Both the position numbers and the translations under genes were made by a program. This document shows, one piece after another, positions 28,448 to 38,832 of a DNA stretch of 64,000 bases. The stretch spans positions 124,001 through 188,000 of the forward strand of contig NZ_FCOT01000012.1 of NCBI RefSeq assembly GCF_900046455.1. Direction: 5' to 3'. The notes under the pieces were generated by a model. That model was given only the letters and a program-made list of their open reading frames with translations. It searched no databases and was not told the origin of the DNA. This stretch comes from Cellulomonas timonensis. Lineage in GTDB: Bacteria; Actinomycetota; Actinomycetes; Actinomycetales; Cellulomonadaceae. How positions within the stretch are numbered: the stretch's first letter is position 1; each line of letters begins with the position of its first letter.

Positions 28448-28544
28448 GCGCGCACTCTACCTGCGCGGACGTCGGCCTCCCGCGGGCCGGAGGTCCTCCC
28501 GGTGAGGCATCAGGGGCCTCCCTCGAACGCGAGTCCCACGCCCG

Positions 28545-29813
28545 TCAGCCGGGGGTGGTGCCCGCGGCGGAGAGCCGGGCCGCCGCACGCTCCAGCGCCG
28601 CCTTGCGGTCCTGCTCGTTCTGCTCGTCCAGGGCCTGCACCGCGGCCTCGTTGTACGTGAGGTTCTCCCACGTCTCGGGGTCGAAGACGAGCATCCGGGC
28701 CGGGTCGAACCACAACGGGTGCGACTCGCCGTCACGGACCCGCGACTCCGAGCTGAGCGCCGCGACGAGCTGGGTGCGCATGCTCTCCCCGTCGAGGTCG
28801 CGGTCGAGCTCGTCGAGCTTGGCGGCGACGTCGGGATGGGTCTCGAACGGGATGTAGGCGTACAGCTCGGAGCCCAGCCATTCGATGACGTCCACGACCG
28901 CGTCGAAGGTCACCCCCGCGTCGCGCTTGTGCTCCTCGAGCAGCGCGGCGTCGACGAAGTGGTCGGGGCGGATGCCGACGATCACGAGGCGCCGGTCAGC
29001 GAGCCGCTCGCGCAGCTCGGGGGTCAGGGGCACGTCCGCGATGGGCAGCCGCAGCACGTCGCCCTCCACCTCGCCGGGCAGGAAGTTCATCGGCGGAGAC
29101 CCGATGAAGCCGGCGACGAACAGGTTGACGGGCTGCTCGTACAGGCCGCGCGGGCTGGCGATCTGCTGCAGCTCGCCCTTGCGGAGCACCGCCACCCGGT
29201 CGCCCAGGGTCATGGCCTCCGTCTGGTCGTGGGTGACGTAGACCGTGGTGATGCCGAGTGAGCGTTGCAGCCGGGAGATCTCGGTGCGCATCTGCCCGCG
29301 CAGCTTCGCGTCGAGGTTCGACAGCGGCTCGTCGAACAGGAACGCGCGGGCGTCGCGCACGATCGCGCGGCCCATCGCCACGCGCTGCCGCTGCCCGCCG
29401 GACAGGTTCGCCGGCTTGCGGTCCAGGTGGTCCTGCAGCTCGAGGGTCTCGGCGGCGAACCGCACCTTCTCCCGGATCTGCTCCTCGGTGAACTGACCGC
29501 GCTCGAGCCGCAGCGGGAACGCGATGTTCTCGAAGACCGTCAGGTGCGGGTAGAGCGCGTAGTTCTGGAAGACCATCGCCAGGCGGCGCTTGCGCGGCGC
29601 CTCCTCGTTGACGCGCTCGCCGTCGATGAGCAGGTCCCCCGAGGTGATGTCCTCGAGGCCCACGATCATCCGCAACAGCGTCGACTTCCCGCAGCCGGAC
29701 GGCCCGACGAGGATGACGAACTCGCCCTCGGCGATGTCCAGGCTCACGCCCTTCACGGCGAGGTAGCCGTCGCCGTACACCTTGACGATGTCCTTGAGGG
29801 TGATGGAGGCCAT
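28545..29813 (-). CDS. SugC/UgpC/MsmX-type sugar ABC ATPase
   Basis: 422 residues. Walker A is GPSGCGKST (about 37-45), followed by VFQNYALYPHLTVFENIAFP, signature LSGGQRQR, Walker B AFLFDEPLSNLDAKLR and H-loop VYVTHDQTEAMTLGD; the regulatory TOBE domain has the GSPPMNFLPGEVEG segment. The region VGIRPDHFVDAALLEEHKR and EWLGSELYAYIPFE resembles mycobacterial SugC. A C-terminal helical tail of about 50 residues is an extension. It energises the two permeases encoded upstream; such ATPases sometimes serve several sugar importers. GAGGAGAAGCAC precedes the start. Confidence 0.93.
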   Translation of the reverse strand: MASITLKDIVKVYGDGYLAVKGVSLDIAEGEFVILVGPSGCGKSTLLRMIVGLEDITSGDLLIDGERVNEEAPRKRRLAMVFQNYALYPHLTVFENIAFPLRLERGQFTEEQIREKVRFAAETLELQDHLDRKPANLSGGQRQRVAMGRAIVRDARAFLFDEPLSNLDAKLRGQMRTEISRLQRSLGITTVYVTHDQTEAMTLGDRVAVLRKGELQQIASPRGLYEQPVNLFVAGFIGSPPMNFLPGEVEGDVLRLPIADVPLTPELRERLADRRLVIVGIRPDHFVDAALLEEHKRDAGVTFDAVVDVIEWLGSELYAYIPFETHPDVAAKLDELDRDLDGESMRTQLVAALSSESRVRDGESHPLWFDPARMLVFDPETWENLTYNEAAVQALDEQNEQDRKAALERAAARLSAAGTTPG

Positions 29814-29843
29814 GTGCTTCTCCTCGAGAGGGGTGGGGCGGCG

Positions 29844-30689
29844 TCAGCCCTTGACGGCGCCCTGGGTGAGGCCGGCGACGATCTGCCGCTGGAACAGCAG
29901 GACGAGGATGACGACGGGGATGGTGACGACCACCGCCGCGGCGGAGATCGCGCCGGTCGGCTCCTCGAACTGCGAGGCGCCGGTGAAGAACGCGAGCGCC
30001 GCCGGCACGGGCCGGGCCCGGTCGGTGGACGTCAGGGAGATGCCGTAGACGAAGTCGTTCCACGCGATGAAGAACGCGATCAGCGCCGTGGTGAAGACGC
30101 CCGGCGCGGCCAGCGGGACGATCGCCTTGCGGAACGCCTGCCAGCTCGTGGCGCCGTCCACCTGCGCCGCCTGCTCCAGCTCCCAGGGGATCTGCCGGAA
30201 GAACGCCGCGAGCGTCCAGATGGAGATCGGCAGTGTCAGCGACAGGTACGGGATGATCAGGCCGAGCCACGTGTCGTAGAGGCCGATGTTGCGCCACAGG
30301 TTGAACAGCGGCGTGACGATCGAGATGGCCGGGAAGATCGACACCCCGAGCGCGGCGGTGAGGATGAGCCGCTTGCCGGGGAAGTCGAGGCGGCCGATGG
30401 CGTACGCGGCGAGCGTGGCCAGCACCACGGCGATGGCCGTGGCGATCAGCGAGATGCCGATGGAGTTGCGCAGCGCCGACAGGAACAGCGTCTTCGCGTC
30501 GCCCACGAGGATCTGCTCGTAGTTGCTGGTGGTCCAGGTCTTGGGCCAGAACAGCCCGAGGTTGAGCTGGCTGGGCAGCTTGAACGACGTCGCGAAGATC
30601 GACACCACCGGGAACAGCGCCCACAGCAGCACCAGCACCGTGATCACGGCCCACCAGAAGCGTTGCCGGCCCGTCAGCGTCCCGGTCAT
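29844..30689 (-). CDS. SugB/MalG-type sugar ABC permease
   Basis: 281 residues from the ATG at 30689 (MTGTLTGRQRFWWAV); the open frame upstream of it is only the antisense or alternative frame of the neighbour. Six membrane segments, and the EAA loop QAAQVDGATSWQAFRKAIVP. It ends LFQRQIVAGLTQGAVKG, which is typical of MalG/SugB proteins. It starts 2 nt after the sugA stop and leads directly into the ATPase gene. Confidence 0.94.
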   Translation of the reverse strand: MTGTLTGRQRFWWAVITVLVLLWALFPVVSIFATSFKLPSQLNLGLFWPKTWTTSNYEQILVGDAKTLFLSALRNSIGISLIATAIAVVLATLAAYAIGRLDFPGKRLILTAALGVSIFPAISIVTPLFNLWRNIGLYDTWLGLIIPYLSLTLPISIWTLAAFFRQIPWELEQAAQVDGATSWQAFRKAIVPLAAPGVFTTALIAFFIAWNDFVYGISLTSTDRARPVPAALAFFTGASQFEEPTGAISAAAVVVTIPVVILVLLFQRQIVAGLTQGAVKG

Positions 30690-30691
30690 CG

Positions 30692-31669
30692 CTACTCCCC
30701 TCTCGCGCTGGCGAGGTCGACCTTGAAGAGCTTGATCGCGATCCAGCAGATGAGGATCACGCACAGGAACAGCAGCACCGAGATCGCGGAGCCGAGCCCG
30801 ATCTCCAGGCGGCCGATCGACGTCTTGTAGGCCAGCAGGGACAGCACGGTGGTGCCGTTGGCGCCGTTGGTCATGATGAACACGTTGTCGAAGATGCGGA
30901 ACGCGTCCAGGGCCCGGAACAGGACGGCCACCATGATCGCGGCCTTCATGTTGGGGATGATCACGCGCTGGAACCGCTGCCAGGCCGTGGCGCCGTCGAC
31001 CTCGGCCGCCTCCTCCAGGTCGGTGGGCACCTGCGCCAACCCCGAGAGCAGCAGCAGCGAGATGAACGGCGTCGTCTTCCAGATCTCGGAGGCGATGATC
31101 ACGAACAGGCTGGTGCCGGTCTGCGCGAACCAGTTGAGGTCGGGCGAGATCCCCGGCACCCAGTCGAACCAGTGGTTCACGTACCCGGAGTTGATGTCGA
31201 ACGCGTAGAACCACGCGAAGGCCGAGACGACGGTGATGATCCCGTACGGCACGAGGATCGCGGTGCGCAGCAGCCCGCGCAGGCGGCGGATCGCGCGGTG
31301 CATCACGAGCGCCAGCGCAAATCCGAGGATGAGCTCCACGATCACCGTGACCACGGTGATGAACAGCGTCACACCCACTGACTGCCAGAACAGCCCGTCC
31401 CGCAGGATGACCCAGTAGTTCTCGAACCAGATGAACGCCTTGTCGTCGGGCGTCGTCAGCCGGTACCGGAACAGCGAGTCGTAGAAGGCCTGCAGGATCG
31501 GGTAGAGGGTGACGGCCAGCATGATGACGAACGCCGGCCCGGCCAGGTACCACCCGAGCCGTGCCTCCGCCCGGGTGCGGTCGCTGTGGGCGGCCTTGGC
31601 CTGTCGCTCCGCGTCGGTGGCGCCGGGGTCCCGGTGCCTGCCGCGCTCACGTGTCGCATCGGTGCTCAC
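30692..31669 (-). CDS. SugA/MalF-type sugar ABC permease
   Basis: 325 residues from a GTG that overlaps the stop of the binding-protein gene (GTGA). A charged N-terminus of about 35 residues precedes six membrane segments beginning LGWYLAGPAFVIMLAVTLYP. The EAA loop is EAAEVDGATAWQRFQRVIIP. It forms the channel with the SugB-like protein. Its TAILVPYGIITVVSAFAWFY segment is typical of sugar importers of the MalF group. Confidence 0.94.
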   Translation of the reverse strand: MSTDATRERGRHRDPGATDAERQAKAAHSDRTRAEARLGWYLAGPAFVIMLAVTLYPILQAFYDSLFRYRLTTPDDKAFIWFENYWVILRDGLFWQSVGVTLFITVVTVIVELILGFALALVMHRAIRRLRGLLRTAILVPYGIITVVSAFAWFYAFDINSGYVNHWFDWVPGISPDLNWFAQTGTSLFVIIASEIWKTTPFISLLLLSGLAQVPTDLEEAAEVDGATAWQRFQRVIIPNMKAAIMVAVLFRALDAFRIFDNVFIMTNGANGTTVLSLLAYKTSIGRLEIGLGSAISVLLFLCVILICWIAIKLFKVDLASARGE

Positions 31670-32958
31670 AGGAGTCGCTCCCCTCGCAGCACGGCCGTGA
31701 TGAAGTCTGTCGACCGCTGCGGCGTCGAGTCGGGGTCGACTGACGACGGCGGGTGCCAGGTCTCCTGCAGGCCGATGGAGACGTCGTTGTAGTACGGCGT
31801 CTGGGGCCGTGGGACGGCCAGCTCGAGCGAGTCGCGAATGACGGGCGCCATCGGGTAGGCCTCGAGCACCGCGGCGTCGCTGTAGGCGGCGGTGTTCGAC
31901 GCCGGGTTGCCGTTGGTGGAGAAGTAGTACGCCTGGTGCTCAGGCGTCACGATGCACTCGGCGGCCTCGTACGCCAGGTCGGTGTGCTTGCTGAACGCCC
32001 CGACCCCGAGGTTGATGCCGCCGTAGGGCGTGCCCGGCGGGGCGCCGGCATCGACGCGCGGGTACAGGGCCCAGCCGATGTCGTCGAGCAGGGCCTGGGT
32101 GAGCGTGCCGTCCTCGACGCCCGCCTTCGTGGCCGACCAGACGAACGGCCAGTTCACCATGAACGAGCCTTTGTCCCCCTGGAACACCGACAGCCCAGCG
32201 TTCTCGTCCTCGGTGGGCAGGCCCGGGCCGCCGAGGCCCTCCTTGCCGATGGTGCCGATGATGCGCGCGGCCTCCCGGCCGGCGTCGCTCTCCAGGCCGA
32301 GCTCGATGTGCTCGGCGTCGGCGGTGGGGTTCACCACGATCTCGCCGCCCGCGGAGGCGACGAGCGCGTTGATCCACACCGTCAACGACTCCGCCTTGGC
32401 GCCCTGCACGGCCAGGTACACGTCCTGCGTGCGCACCGCGTCGATGATCTGGTCCCAGGTCACCGGCTGGGTCATGTCGAGCCCAGCCGCCGCGGCCACC
32501 GACTTCCGATACCAGAGCAGCTGGGTGTTCGCCCAGAACGGCACGGTGACGAGCTCGTCCTTCCAGGTCGCCCCGGCCAGGGCGCCGGCCACGACGTCCT
32601 GGGTCACCCGCTCCTTGACGTCGTCGGGCACGGGCGCCAGGAAGCCCGGCTCGGCCAGCTCGGGGATGAACGGCGGGTCCAGGCTCATCAGGTCGATTGA
32701 GGAGTCCTTCGCCGCGAGGCGCCGCGCGAGCTGCTCGCGCTGCGAGCTGGCGTCACGGGGAAGCACCGACGTCTCGATCGAGTACGCCCCGCCTGCTGCC
32801 TCGGTGCACTCCTGGGCGATCTGCGCCTGCCCGCCGTCGTCCGGGTTGATGTACCACGTGAGCGTCGGCGCGCTGGACCCGGAGTCCCCGCATGCCGCAA
32901 GCCCTCCGACGACCGCGATCGCGACCGCCGTGCTGACCAGCCTCGTTCGTCGTCGCAC
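31666..32958 (-). CDS. LpqY-like sugar-binding lipoprotein
   Basis: 430 residues from a GTG with a strong GGGGGG stretch upstream. Lipoprotein signal RRRTRLVSTAVAIAVVGGLA with lipobox LAAC. The mature protein is a family-1 solute-binding protein: LTWYINPDDGGQAQIAQECT, VPFWANTQLLWYRKSVAAAA, FMVNWPFVWSATK and TPYGGINLGVGAFSKHTDLA. The opening WYINPDD.G and the context with SugABC-like genes resemble the trehalose-binding LpqY of mycobacteria, but ligand identity is inference. It captures a sugar outside the cell for the downstream permeases. Confidence 0.9.
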   Translation of the reverse strand: MRRRTRLVSTAVAIAVVGGLAACGDSGSSAPTLTWYINPDDGGQAQIAQECTEAAGGAYSIETSVLPRDASSQREQLARRLAAKDSSIDLMSLDPPFIPELAEPGFLAPVPDDVKERVTQDVVAGALAGATWKDELVTVPFWANTQLLWYRKSVAAAAGLDMTQPVTWDQIIDAVRTQDVYLAVQGAKAESLTVWINALVASAGGEIVVNPTADAEHIELGLESDAGREAARIIGTIGKEGLGGPGLPTEDENAGLSVFQGDKGSFMVNWPFVWSATKAGVEDGTLTQALLDDIGWALYPRVDAGAPPGTPYGGINLGVGAFSKHTDLAYEAAECIVTPEHQAYYFSTNGNPASNTAAYSDAAVLEAYPMAPVIRDSLELAVPRPQTPYYNDVSIGLQETWHPPSSVDPDSTPQRSTDFITAVLRGERLL

Positions 32959-33099
32959 GCTGCCCCCCAGCTGCTGCGCGGTACTGACCTCAAGGACTAC
33001 ACCCCGGTTTGTCCCTTTGCCACTCGGGCGAGTGGACCGTCATCGACCACATTGCGGTCGCGATCCGGGACCTTGGGCCCGTCCTGTCACGATGACCCC

Positions 33100-33756
33100 A
33101 TGTCTCGACCCGCCACCCCAGCCCAGGCATGGTCCGCGCTGCTCACCGGCAACGAGCGGTTCGTGCGCGACGAGATGGCCCACCCGTCCCAGGGCATCGA
33201 CAGACGCGCGGAGCTGAGCTCCGCACAGGCGCCCTTCGCCGTGATCTTCGGCTGCTCTGACAGCCGTGTCGCCGCCGAGATCATCTTCGACCAGGGGCTC
33301 GGCGACGTGTTCGTGGTGCGCACCGCCGGCCACGTGCTCGACACCACGGTGATCGGGTCCATCGAGTACGGCGTCGACATCCTGGGCGCCTCGCTCGTGG
33401 TGGTCCTCGGGCACGACAGCTGCGGCGCAGTGGCCGCCGCCACCGCGGCGCTGACCACCGGTGTCGTGCCGAACGGCTTCGTGCGCGCCATCGTCGACCG
33501 CGTCATCCCCTCCATCGTGTCGCTGACGGGCGCGGCGGACGGCCCCGGGCTGGCCACCGTCTCCGCCGAGCAACTGGGGCATGAGCACGTGCGCCACACG
33601 GTGCAGATGCTGGAGAGCTACTCGCGCTCGCTCGCGGACGCTGTGGCCGAGGGCCGGTGCGCGATCGTGGGCGTCGAGTACACCCTCGCGGACGGCCGCG
33701 TGCACCTGTCGGAGAAGATCGGCGACCTGGCGGGGGACGTCGCGCCAGGCCAGTGA
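33100..33756 (+). CDS. Beta-class carbonic anhydrase
   Basis: 218 residues from the ATG at 33100; the frame is open to 33052 but has no better start. Zinc ligands and catalytic pair are visible: C52, D54 and R56 in GCSDSR, then H105 and C108 in LGHDSCGAV. The segment RTAGHVLDTTVIGSIEYG is typical of the family. It interconverts CO2 and bicarbonate in the cytosol. fumC starts 12 nt later, so the two are probably co-transcribed, linking bicarbonate supply with central carbon metabolism. Confidence 0.93.
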   Translation: MSRPATPAQAWSALLTGNERFVRDEMAHPSQGIDRRAELSSAQAPFAVIFGCSDSRVAAEIIFDQGLGDVFVVRTAGHVLDTTVIGSIEYGVDILGASLVVVLGHDSCGAVAAATAALTTGVVPNGFVRAIVDRVIPSIVSLTGAADGPGLATVSAEQLGHEHVRHTVQMLESYSRSLADAVAEGRCAIVGVEYTLADGRVHLSEKIGDLAGDVAPGQ

Positions 33757-33768
33757 GAAGATGCGCCC

Positions 33769-35208
33769 ATGAGTGAGCACGCCAATGACGCCGCCGCCCC
33801 CATGACCGCCTCTCACGGAGGATTCCGCATCGAGCACGACACGATGGGCGAGGTCCTCGTCCCCGCCGACGCGCTGTACCGCGCCCAGACCCAACGGGCT
33901 GTCGAGAACTTCCCGATCTCGGGAACGCGCCTCGAGCGCAGCCACATCGAGGCCCTGGCCAGGATCAAGAAGGCCGCCGCCCTCGCGAACGCCGAGCTGG
34001 GGGTGCTGGACGCCGACATCGCCGCAGCCGTCGCCGCAGCCGCCGACGAGGTCGCCTCGGGCGCCCATGACGCGCACTTCCCCATCGACGTGTTCCAAAC
34101 GGGCTCGGGCACGTCCTCCAACATGAACACCAACGAGGTGCTGGCCACGCTGGCCTCGGCCCGCCTCGGCCGGCCAGTGCACCCGAACGACCACGTCAAC
34201 GCCTCGCAGTCCTCGAACGACGTCTTCCCCACCTCCGTGCACGTGGCCGCCACCGCCGGCGTCGTCCGCGACCTGGTCCCCGCCCTGGAGCACCTGGCCG
34301 GGGCGCTCGAGGCGAAGGCCGAGCAGTTCGCCACCGTCGTGAAGTCGGGTCGCACGCACCTGATGGACGCGACGCCGGTGACCCTCGGGCAGGAGTTCGG
34401 CGGCTACGCCGCGGCGATCCGCTACGGCGTGGAGCGCCTCCAGGCGACCCTGCCCCGCGTCGCGGAGGTGCCGCTCGGCGGGACGGCCGTCGGCACCGGC
34501 ATCAACACCTCGGCGGGGTTCCCGCAGCGGGTGATCGCGCTGCTGCGCGAGGACACCGGGCTGCCGCTGACCGAGGCGCGCGACCACTTCGAGGCGCAGA
34601 GCGCCCGCGACGGGCTGGTCGAGCTGTCCGGGGCGCTGCGCACCCTCGCGGTGAGCCTGACGAAGATCTGCAACGACCTGCGCTGGATGGGCTCAGGCCC
34701 CAACACGGGCCTCGGGGAGATCTTCATCCCCGACCTGCAGCCCGGCTCGTCGATCATGCCCGGCAAGGTCAACCCGGTGATCCCCGAGGCGGTGCTCATG
34801 GTGGCCGCGCGCGTCATCGGCAACGACGCGACAGTCGCCTGGGCTGGCGCCAGCGGGTCGTTCGAGCTCAACGTCCAAATCCCCGTGATCGCGCTGGGCG
34901 TGCTGGAGTCGATCCGGCTGCTCGCGAACGCCTCGACGCTCCTCGCCGACAAGACGGTGTCCGGCATCGAGGCGAACGTGGAGCGGGCCCGGGCGCTCGC
35001 GGAGTCCTCCCCGTCGATCGTCACGCCGCTGAACCGGGTGATCGGCTACGAGGCCGCCGCGAAGATCGCCAAGCACTCGGTCAAGCACGGCATGACCGTG
35101 CGTGAGGCCGTGGTGGACCTGGGCTACGTGGAGCGGGGCGAGGTCACCGAGGAACAGCTCGACGCGGCGCTCGACGTGCTCGCGATGACCCGTCCGCCGC
35201 ACATCTAG
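33769..35208 (+). CDS. fumC: Class II fumarate hydratase
   Basis: 479 residues. Family landmarks: [34 protein letters not shown] (residues near 110), [34 protein letters not shown] and the active-site loop [16 protein letters not shown] at about 325. It hydrates fumarate to L-malate in the TCA cycle and needs no iron-sulfur cluster. The related aspartase is excluded by its [19 protein letters not shown] start and context. A hairpin at 35336-35364 may end the message. Confidence 0.96.
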   Translation: MSEHANDAAAPMTASHGGFRIEHDTMGEVLVPADALYRAQTQRAVENFPISGTRLERSHIEALARIKKAAALANAELGVLDADIAAAVAAAADEVASGAHDAHFPIDVFQTGSGTSSNMNTNEVLATLASARLGRPVHPNDHVNASQSSNDVFPTSVHVAATAGVVRDLVPALEHLAGALEAKAEQFATVVKSGRTHLMDATPVTLGQEFGGYAAAIRYGVERLQATLPRVAEVPLGGTAVGTGINTSAGFPQRVIALLREDTGLPLTEARDHFEAQSARDGLVELSGALRTLAVSLTKICNDLRWMGSGPNTGLGEIFIPDLQPGSSIMPGKVNPVIPEAVLMVAARVIGNDATVAWAGASGSFELNVQIPVIALGVLESIRLLANASTLLADKTVSGIEANVERARALAESSPSIVTPLNRVIGYEAAAKIAKHSVKHGMTVREAVVDLGYVERGEVTEEQLDAALDVLAMTRPPHI

Positions 35209-35335
35209 CCCACCTGCCGCACAACGTTCGACGAGTGTCGTTCGTCGCCTCGATCACGGCGGCGTAACGATCTTCGGGTGCTTCGGCGGGCCGTGCGGAA
35301 ACGCTCCCACACCCCACATCACGGCGGCTAGATTC

Positions 35336-35364
35336 GGGCGCCCGTCACCGGTTGGCGGGCGCCC
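35336..35364 (+). terminator. Hairpin after fumC
   Basis: Nine-base arms GGGCGCCCG (35336-35344) and CGGGCGCCC (35356-35364), fully complementary, with an 11-nt loop. It lies 127 nt past the fumC stop and 44 nt before the FtsX-type gene, with no U-run. It may terminate fumC or sit in the leader of the next gene. A TAGATT at 35330-35335 directly before it could be a -10 element. Confidence 0.45.
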
Positions 35365-35407
35365 TGGCATCACCTGGGGCCAAGGGCGGCGGCAGGGGGA
35401 TCACAGC

Positions 35408-38400
35408 GTGCGGTGGGCGACCGGGATCGTGCTGCGACGAGCAGCGACACAACGCACCGTGCTCGCGGCGGTGCTGGCGGTCGCCATCGCGGGAGCGGGC
35501 CTGATCGGGGCCTTCACCCTGCTGTTCACAGCGAGCGACGGGCGTGCGGTCGCCGCCGACCTCGCACGGCGCCCGTTGTCCGAGCTCGAGCTCGACGCCG
35601 GCCTCTCGGGGGGCGCGCACGACGGCGAGGAGGCGCCCGACGCCGCCCCCGCCGCGCTCAGGTCCACCGTCGGGGACGTGGCCGCCACCCAGCACGAGTG
35701 GCTGACCTCGACGGCCTACCGGCATCCGTCGCCCACACCCGGGGCGCTCGACGTCGCCGTGCTGCTCGGATTCCTCGACTCCGCCGCCGAGGGCACCCGG
35801 CTCGTCCAGGGGGCATGGCCGCAGGACGGCGCCGCGGACCGCATCGAGGTCGCCGTCCCGCAGGTCGCCGCCGACGAGCTGGGCTGGTCGCCGGGCGACG
35901 TGGTGCCGCTGCGCGCGTTCACCTCGAGCTCCGCCGTGGACGTGGTGGTCGTCGGCGGGTACGGGCCCCTGCCAGCGGCCCAGTTCTGGTCTAGGGACCC
36001 GTTCGCGGGCACGTCCGTCAACCGGGCGTACCCCGTGCCCGGCTCGTGGGGATACGCCGTGACGGTCGCCTACGGCCCGCTGCTCGCCACCCCGACGGCC
36101 ATGCGCGCGCCCCAGCTCGCCTTGGACACCGCGCACATCGTCCTGCGCCCCGATGTCGTGGGCGCGGACCGCTCCGCGCTCGACGGTCTGCGCGCCCGCC
36201 TCGACGGCGCGCGGGTGGAGCTGGCCAAGGCGATGACGACCTCGGCGCAGAGCGCCACCTTCGCGAGCCGGCTGGCCACGAGCCTCGACAGCGCCCGCGC
36301 CGGGCTCGCCGTGACCCGCGTGGCCCTGATCGTGCTGAGCTTGATGCTCCTGGCACTGACCGCGAGCGTGCTGCAGCTCAGCGCCCGCCTCCTCACCGAG
36401 CGGCGCACCGGCGAGGAGGCGCTGCTCACGTCACGAGGCGCGTCGCGGGCCCAACTCGTGGGGCTGGGCGTGCTGGAGGCCGCGGGGGTGGCGGCGGTGA
36501 CGGCGGCGACGGCGCCGTGGCTCGCCCGCGGCGTGTACCGGCTCCTCGCGGAGGAGTCCGCGTTCGCGGCGGCGGGCCTGCCCGCGGACCAGGGCACTCC
36601 CGCCCTGCTGTGGCTCGCCTGCGGCGGAGCCGCGCTCCTGTTCGCCGCGGTGCTCGTGGCGCCCCTGCTGCGCCGCACCACCAGCGTGGTCGACGCGGAG
36701 CAGGGCGAGGTGCGCCAGGACCGGCGGACGATGATGACGCGCTCGGGGATCGATGTGGCGCTCGTCGCGCTCGCCGTCGTCGCCTACCTGCAACTGCGCC
36801 AGTACCGCTCCCCCGTGCTCCGCTCAGGAGGCGTGGACCCGGTGCTGGTGGTGGGCCCCGCGCTGTTCCTGCTGGCGGGCGCGGCCATCGCGCTCCGGCT
36901 GCTTCCCCTGGTCGCCGCCGTCGCCGAGCGGCGCGCCGGCCGCAGCCGCTCGCTGGCGGCTCCGCTCGCGGCCTGGGAGGTCGGCCGACGTCCCCGGAGG
37001 GCCACCGGCGCCGTGCTCGTCCTGACGTTGGCCATCGCCATCGGCGCCTTCGCCCAGTCGTTCCATGCCACCTGGTCGCTCTCGCAGACGGACCAGGCCG
37101 CGGCACAGGTCGGAACGGACGTGCGCGTCGACCGGCTGCCCTTGGGCCCCTTCGAGCAGTCCAGCGTGATCGCCGGGCTGAGCGGTGTCTCCGCTGCCTC
37201 GCCCGTGGCCTCCCGGTCCGTGTCGCTGGGCAGCCGCGTGGACATGGGCGCCTTGGACGGCAAGGCGAGCACCGTCCACCTGCTGGCCATCGACGCCGCA
37301 CAGGCTCCCGCGATGGTCCGTGGGCGCGAGGACCCGTCGCAGTGGGAGGACCTCCTCCGCCCTGACAACGTGGAGTCGGCCGTCGGAGCCCCCCTGCCGC
37401 CCGGGACCACGGGCTTCGCGGTGACAGTGACCGGCGCCGCCGACCCCGAGGTGGGCCCGGTGGGGCTGCGCCTGCGCGTCCTCGTCCAGGACGCGCACGG
37501 CGTCATCGCGACGCGAGGCCCCGACAACCTGGTGCCCCTCGACGGCACGCCCCAGGACGTCACCATCAATTTCGCCGACGACGGCGCGCGGCTCGCGGAG
37601 CCGCTCGCGGTGATCGGGGCCAGCGGGCAGCTCTTCGCGCGGTCCGATCTGGACTACAACTTCGCCGTGTCCATCCCGCAAGGCGCGGCCTTCGAGATCG
37701 AGCTGTCCGCGCCTCGCGGGACCGGACCCGAGGGCGCCGAGACGCCGGCCACGTTCGACGGCGGCGAGTGGTCCGCCCGCACCCGCCCCGACCCCTTCGG
37801 GTCGACCGTGGGGATCGCCGTCTCCGGCGGCCAGGGCGGCCAGCCGCTCATCGTGCGCGAGGAGGGCGACGACCTGCCCAGCGGATTCGGCGACGCGGGG
37901 TTCGTCGCCACAGTCCTCGCCGACGCCGGCGAGGCGCCCGCCATCGCCTCGGCCCAGCTCCTCGACGAGGTGGGCCTGGAGGTCGGGGACTCCGCCGCGC
38001 TCATGGTGGGCGGGATGCTGGTGCGCGCGGTGATCGTGCGCGCCGTGCCCGACCTTCCCTCCGTGCCCGGGCGGGACGCCGTGCTGATGGACCGGACGAC
38101 CCTCACCCACGCGCTCGCCAGGGCAGGGTTCGACGAGGACCTCGTGGACGAGTGGTGGCTCGAGGTCGCAGACCCGGACGCCGGCGCGGTGCTCGCCGAG
38201 GTCCGCGAGGGCCACGGCGGATCCGCCGTCAGCCGGGTCCATGTCGAGGAGGACCTCGCCCACGGGCCTCTGCGGGTGGCGGTGACCGCGGCGCTGCGGC
38301 TCATCAGCCTGGCAGCCGTCGCGCTCGCCGTCGTGGGCCTGACCATGAGCGCCACCGTCTCCGTGCGCCAACGCCGCTTGGAGCTGGCCCGGTTGCAGGC

Positions 38401-38730
38401 GCTGGGCGCGGCGCGCGCGACGCTCGTCCGGTCGGTGGTGGTCGAGCACGCCCTGCTGGTCGCGTTGGGCGTCGTCGCCGGCGGCGCGCTCGGCGGGTTC
38501 CTCGCCCGGCTCGGGGCGCCGCTGCTCACGCTCGGCGCCGACGGCAGGCCGCCGCGACCGGCGGCGCAGCTGGTCTGGGACTGGCCGAGCCAGGGCGTCC
38601 TGCTGCTGGGCGTCGTGGTCCTGACGGGCGCCGCCATCACGCTCACCGCCTCCGCGCTGATGCGTCGCGCCTCTGCCGAGCTCCTGCGACTGGGGGCCGC
38701 CGGGGTCGGGGGCGTTGGCGTCGGCGGGGT
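35408..38730 (+). CDS. FtsX-type ABC permease, first of a tandem pair (3' end obscured)
   Basis: Starts with GTG after GGGGG. About 1100 residues can be read before a G-tract. Layout: one N-terminal helix (TVLAAVLAVAIAGAGLIGAF), a large extracellular domain to about residue 295, a first FtsX-like core (VALIVLSLMLLALTASVLQL and following helices), further membrane segments to about 550, a second extracellular domain, then a second core beginning VAVTAALRLISLAAVALAVV with SVRQRRLELARLQALGAARATL and a last helix to about 1085. The end (MRRASAELLRLG) looks like a normal C-terminus just before poly-G at 38731, so the stop is lost in the artefact-like tract. Two extracellular domains on duplicated FtsX cores is the MacB/LolCE-like exporter type. 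The two ATPase genes that follow are its partners. Confidence 0.83.
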
Positions 38731-38832
38731 GGGGGGGGGCGGGGGGGGGGTGGGGGGCCCCCCCGGCGCGGGGGGGGGGGGGAGGGGGGGGGCGGGGGGG
38801 GGGTGGGGGGGGGGGGGGGGGGGGGGGGGCGG
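38731..38832. repeat. Nearly pure G tract at the junction of the two FtsX genes
   Basis: About 100 bases of G runs broken by single C, T or A and one C7. The two permease frames are different on the two sides, and neither a stop for the first nor a start for the second can be seen in it. This is much more extreme than the surrounding GC-rich coding sequence and resembles the poly-G at 23841-23860. I read it as a sequencing/assembly artefact that replaced the real junction. If it were real, it would fuse or truncate the two proteins. Confidence 0.75.

Noticed and set aside
35209-35335. SOS-box-like CGAAC/GTTCG arms before the FtsX genes
   Set aside because: The spacing and orientation do not match the actinobacterial LexA box.
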